Under the pieces are notes generated by a model, which had not been told where the DNA came from, made no database searches, and saw only the letters and a list, made by a program, of their open reading frames with translations. This document shows positions 61,225-64,000 of a DNA stretch of 64,000 bases, in pieces (the stretch's first letter is position 1; each line of letters opens with the position of its first letter). Position numbers and translations under genes: made by a program. Source of the DNA: an uncultured Bacteroidales bacterium (lineage in GTDB: Bacteria; Bacteroidota; Bacteroidia; Bacteroidales; UBA11471); contig CALUZW010000002.1 of NCBI GenBank assembly GCA_944325415.1, forward strand, positions 62,001 to 126,000. Reading direction: 5' to 3'.

Positions 61225-63069
61225 TCAAAACGGGAAAAGCAATGGCAATATAAATATCATGACGATACCCATAATCAACTGCAAAGGCAATCCCACCTTG
61301 ACATAGTCCATGAAGGTGTATTTACCGGCCGACATCACCAAAGCATTGGGCGGCGTGGAGAATGGCGACGCAAAGCACATACTGGCAGCGACCGTCACCG
61401 CAAACAAATAGGGATAGGGACTCACGCCGAGGCTGATGGCCGACTGCATGGCAATGGGTGCCAACAGCACCGCCGTGGCGGTATTGCTGATAAACATCGT
61501 CATCAATGACGTGGTAAAATAGATTCCGGCCAACAACGCCAGCGGCCCATAATCGCCCAACCCCGAAACCAGAGCGGTAGAAATTCCGGCCGAAGCGCCG
61601 GTCTTCTCCAAAGCCAACGACATGGGCATCATGGCGGCAATCAGCACGATACTCTCCCAGTTTATGGTACGATAGGCATCTTCGACACTACGCAGACAGC
61701 CGGTAAAGACCATCAGCACCGCCGCTATAATGACAGCCATCACCGCCGGGACCCATTCCAGAACCATAGCCAGTATCATCAACAACATGATGGCTGCGGC
61801 CACAGGTGCCTTACGGTCGAGCGTAACTTTCGCCACCTGCTCGACAGGTTGCCCCAGCACCACCCAGTCGTTCTGTTCCTTGCTCATGCGTGCAATGTCG
61901 CTCCACTCACCCTGCACCAGCAGTGCATCGCCACTATGCATACGGAAATCGCGCAAGTCGTGTACATAATAGGTGTCGTTGCGCTGTATGCCGAGAATAT
62001 TGACTTTGAATTTTTCTCTGAATCCACAATCGCGCACAGCCACATTCTGCAAAGAGGAGTTGTGCAGCAACACCACCTCGGCAATACCCGTCTGGTTCAT
62101 CGTTTCAGATTCGGAGGCATTGTATATCGTATCGAGCTGCCACAAGCCATTCTCCTCGACCATACGGGCTACCTGAGCGGCATCGCCCGAGAGATAGAGT
62201 ATATCGTCGGCCAGAATCTCGGTATGCGGACCTGCGGTTATATGGTCATAGATGTTATTGAAAAAATGGCGGCGTGTCGAAACCTTCCGCCGTATTTCCA
62301 ATATTCCCACACCGTATGTCTCGGAGATATTGAGTTCCTGCACCGTCTTTCCGCAATAGGCAGCAGAGGTCGGCACCTGCACACGGAACATACGCTGTTC
62401 GAGTTGATATTCGCGCAAGAGCTCCTCGGTCGTACGGTGGGTTTTCTTCTCCTCATCTCCACCCTTTCGTTTGCCGGAGAGGAACCATTTCGACATGGGT
62501 ATAAGCACCAGTATGCCCACTGCAATGCAGACTATGCCCACCGGCGTGAATGAGAAGAACGACAATGCCTCCATGCCGGCATTTTCCAACGTCTCCTGTA
62601 TCACAAGGTTGGGCGGTGTACCTATGAGGGTAAGCATCCCCCCCATACTGCTGGCAAAGGCCAGAGGCATGAGCAGACGCGAAGGCGACATATCGGCCCC
62701 TTTGGCCAGGCTCACAACAATCGGCAGCATCAGTGCCACCGTACCGGTATTACTGACAAAGGCACCGACGAAAGAGGTTACCAGCATGACCAGCAGGAAG
62801 AGCCGGAACTGGTTTTTCCCGGCAGCCCGCATAATCTTTCCGCTCACCATCTTGGCCAGACCGGTCTGGAATATGGCTCCTCCCACGACAAAAAGTCCAA
62901 CCATCATGATGACGACACTATTGGAAAATCCGCTCAACGCTTCGGTTGGCGTAAGTATGCCACACAGCACCAGCAAAATGAGCGAACACAGCGCAATCAG
63001 ATCGGAGCGGATTTTTCCCGCCATGAAAAATATGGCCGACAAGGCTAAAATAACAAGGGTTGCAATCAT
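61225..63069 (-). CDS. SLC13/DASS family permease with TrkA-C domains
   Basis: A 614-residue inner-membrane carrier of the divalent-anion:sodium symporter family. It has about 5 N-terminal helices with SNTGTVALMLPI and SSMGGMLTLIGTPPN (the first re-entrant SNT-type motif), two central soluble TrkA-C/RCK_C domains (about 215-390), and a C-terminal half with FISNTATAVLLAPIAM and SMCFASPFSTPPNALV. Sulfate, dicarboxylates or similar are candidates. It lies alone on minus between a hairpin and the hydrolase gene. Confidence 0.92.
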   Translation of the reverse strand: MIATLVILALSAIFFMAGKIRSDLIALCSLILLVLCGILTPTEALSGFSNSVVIMMVGLFVVGGAIFQTGLAKMVSGKIMRAAGKNQFRLFLLVMLVTSFVGAFVSNTGTVALMLPIVVSLAKGADMSPSRLLMPLAFASSMGGMLTLIGTPPNLVIQETLENAGMEALSFFSFTPVGIVCIAVGILVLIPMSKWFLSGKRKGGDEEKKTHRTTEELLREYQLEQRMFRVQVPTSAAYCGKTVQELNISETYGVGILEIRRKVSTRRHFFNNIYDHITAGPHTEILADDILYLSGDAAQVARMVEENGLWQLDTIYNASESETMNQTGIAEVVLLHNSSLQNVAVRDCGFREKFKVNILGIQRNDTYYVHDLRDFRMHSGDALLVQGEWSDIARMSKEQNDWVVLGQPVEQVAKVTLDRKAPVAAAIMLLMILAMVLEWVPAVMAVIIAAVLMVFTGCLRSVEDAYRTINWESIVLIAAMMPMSLALEKTGASAGISTALVSGLGDYGPLALLAGIYFTTSLMTMFISNTATAVLLAPIAMQSAISLGVSPYPYLFAVTVAASMCFASPFSTPPNALVMSAGKYTFMDYVKVGLPLQLIMGIVMIFILPLLFPF

Positions 63070-63213
63070 CTCTTAATTTATTAATCAGATTTAACCATGA
63101 GAAATGGAAACACTTTCTTACAGACGTTAAAAGTTTTCCATACGATTAGTCAAAGATAAATATTTTAATGCCATATAGAATCGGAATATCAATAATTATT
63201 CTAAAAAATAAAA

Positions 63214-63249
63214 AGCAGGAGAATAGAGATTATTTTCTATCCTCCTGCT
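63214..63249 (-). terminator. Hairpin after the hydrolase gene
   Basis: Arms 63214-63229 and 63234-63249 pair with two mismatches on plus; the minus-strand RNA pairs better through G-U. It lies 23 bases past the hydrolase stop. Confidence 0.58.
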
Positions 63250-63272
63250 CAATCTTTTACCTTGAATATGAA

Positions 63273-64000
63273 TTACAAGATATACTTTTTCAGAAAACGG
63301 TAAATCTCATCAAGGGCCTCTTCGGCAAAGACGTCGGGCAAATCGGGAATCTCCTCCTGCCGACAAGTCTCACAGTGCTGGAACATGTGGTTGAGCCCCG
63401 GCAACAGCACCGTTTCATAGCGGGTATTCCCGCCAAGTCGCAACAGAGAGTCGGCGGTCGAGAGATTGGGCTCGGCCGGCACCAGAATGTCGCAATCGCC
63501 GTTGAGTAACAGTACCGGCACCTCAACCCGCGGCAGATAGTCGGCCGGGTCGTAATGCATCAGACGGCGATACCACTGGGTATCGGCGGTACGCAGATAG
63601 CGTGCCAAATACATCTCTTCACGACCTTTCAGGCCGGTTGCCTGCAATACCGTATCGTTCTGCATGGAAGTCCATGCCATAAAACGTTCGCGCAGAGGCT
63701 CGGCCAAAGGTTGCGTCAGCGGCACCTCGTACACCCAGCGGAAAAGAAGTCGCAGGAAATCCTTGTTGGTCTGTCGCCACTCGTCGGAATAACCGGGATA
63801 GGAGTCGATAATGGCATCGTTCTGCAAAGCGAGGCTGGTCAGTCCATCGGTCATAAGTCCGGCCAATGTAACGACAAAAGCCACATCGTCGGAAGAAGCT
63901 GCTGCCATCATGGCAGCAGCACCACCCTCGCTGTGCCCCATCAGGCCTATTTTCGAGGTGCGGATATGCCGATGTTGTTTCAAAACCTCTACGGCCCGTA
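63273..64000 (-). CDS. Alpha/beta hydrolase family protein (partial, 5' end outside window)
   Basis: The C-terminal 240 or so residues of a serine hydrolase. The frame stays open to the window edge (RAVEVLKQHRHIRTSKIGLMGHSEGG), so the start is outside; a TTG at 63983 is not the real start. The nucleophile elbow is GHSEGG, the acid is in LLNGDCDILVPAEPN and the base in PGLNHMF. The family includes esterases and serine aminopeptidases; the substrate is unknown, and any N-terminal signal or extra domain cannot be seen. Confidence 0.85.
   Translation of the reverse strand, partial: RAVEVLKQHRHIRTSKIGLMGHSEGGAAAMMAAASSDDVAFVVTLAGLMTDGLTSLALQNDAIIDSYPGYSDEWRQTNKDFLRLLFRWVYEVPLTQPLAEPLRERFMAWTSMQNDTVLQATGLKGREEMYLARYLRTADTQWYRRLMHYDPADYLPRVEVPVLLLNGDCDILVPAEPNLSTADSLLRLGGNTRYETVLLPGLNHMFQHCETCRQEEIPDLPDVFAEEALDEIYRFLKKYIL

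Noticed and set aside
1..64000. tRNA, rRNA, CRISPR or insertion sequence
   Set aside because: Intergenic regions were read for clover-leaf arms, repeated spacers and terminal inverted repeats; none was found.

Overview
The window is chromosomal DNA from a member of the order Bacteroidales. Evidence: promoters with the Bacteroides -7 box TAnnTTTG (often with TTTG or TTG 19-21 bases upstream) rather than the E. coli pattern; lineage-typical families (DUF4290, DUF4834, DUF5063, OprO/P-type porin, C69 dipeptidase); a Ser-type sulfatase beside an anaerobic sulfatase maturase; and a pectin locus with a periplasmic-propeller AraC regulator. Both edges cut genes (rimM at 1, an alpha/beta hydrolase at 64000). 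I cannot fix the genus; a gut anaerobe is likely. No rRNA, tRNA, CRISPR array, transposase or phage module was seen.

Layout. 1-6456 (minus): sulfatase, its maturase, ogt, tsaB, DUF4290, murA, rimM, closely spaced and probably one operon. 6649-11704 (plus): ilvA; then yicC-gmk-nadD-DUF5063-exonuclease-small membrane protein. 11781-15926 (minus): rlmD, MFS transporter, metallophosphoesterase. 16150-18861 (plus): ppdK. 19036-23077: small lipoprotein (plus), phosphohexomutase and C69 dipeptidase (minus). 23205-23308 (minus): a compact promoter-RNA-terminator unit that looks like an unannotated small RNA gene. 23370-27095 (minus): an 85-residue orphan, then phosphate transporter plus porin. 27342-31187 (plus): a duplicated promoter-bearing repeat, then DUF2148 protein, agmatine deiminase, N-carbamoylputrescine amidase and flavodiiron protein. 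31460-41634: a pectin island with an AraC-type membrane regulator (plus) facing a pectinesterase - pectate lyase - beta-helix protein operon (minus). 41957-44178 (minus): nucleotidyltransferase-GHMP kinase fusion and mannose-1-phosphate guanylyltransferase. 44473-46494 (plus): orphan and acyl-CoA ligase. 46584-49385 (minus): uvrA. 49592-51187 (plus): YtxH, holin-like protein, 81-residue protein, surface lipoprotein. 51273-52205 (minus): cysK. 52603-54205 (plus): TPR protein and prmA. 54270-59108 (minus): lipoprotein, YebC, pheT, RluA. 59373-61124 (plus): psd, pssA, DUF4834. 61225-64000 (minus): SLC13 permease and hydrolase.

Most of the window is housekeeping. Its accessory content is the pectin island, where a CE8 esterase would demethylate pectin, a PL1 lyase would cleave the product, and a one-component sensor would drive expression without a histidine kinase. 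Transcription units are mostly closed by long, near-perfect hairpins between convergent genes. The items most worth a second look are the candidate small RNA at 23205-23270, the 20-bp perfect hairpin inside the pectin operon, the kinase-less regulator, the nucleotidyltransferase-kinase fusion, the duplicated promoter repeat and the Asp-type MurA.
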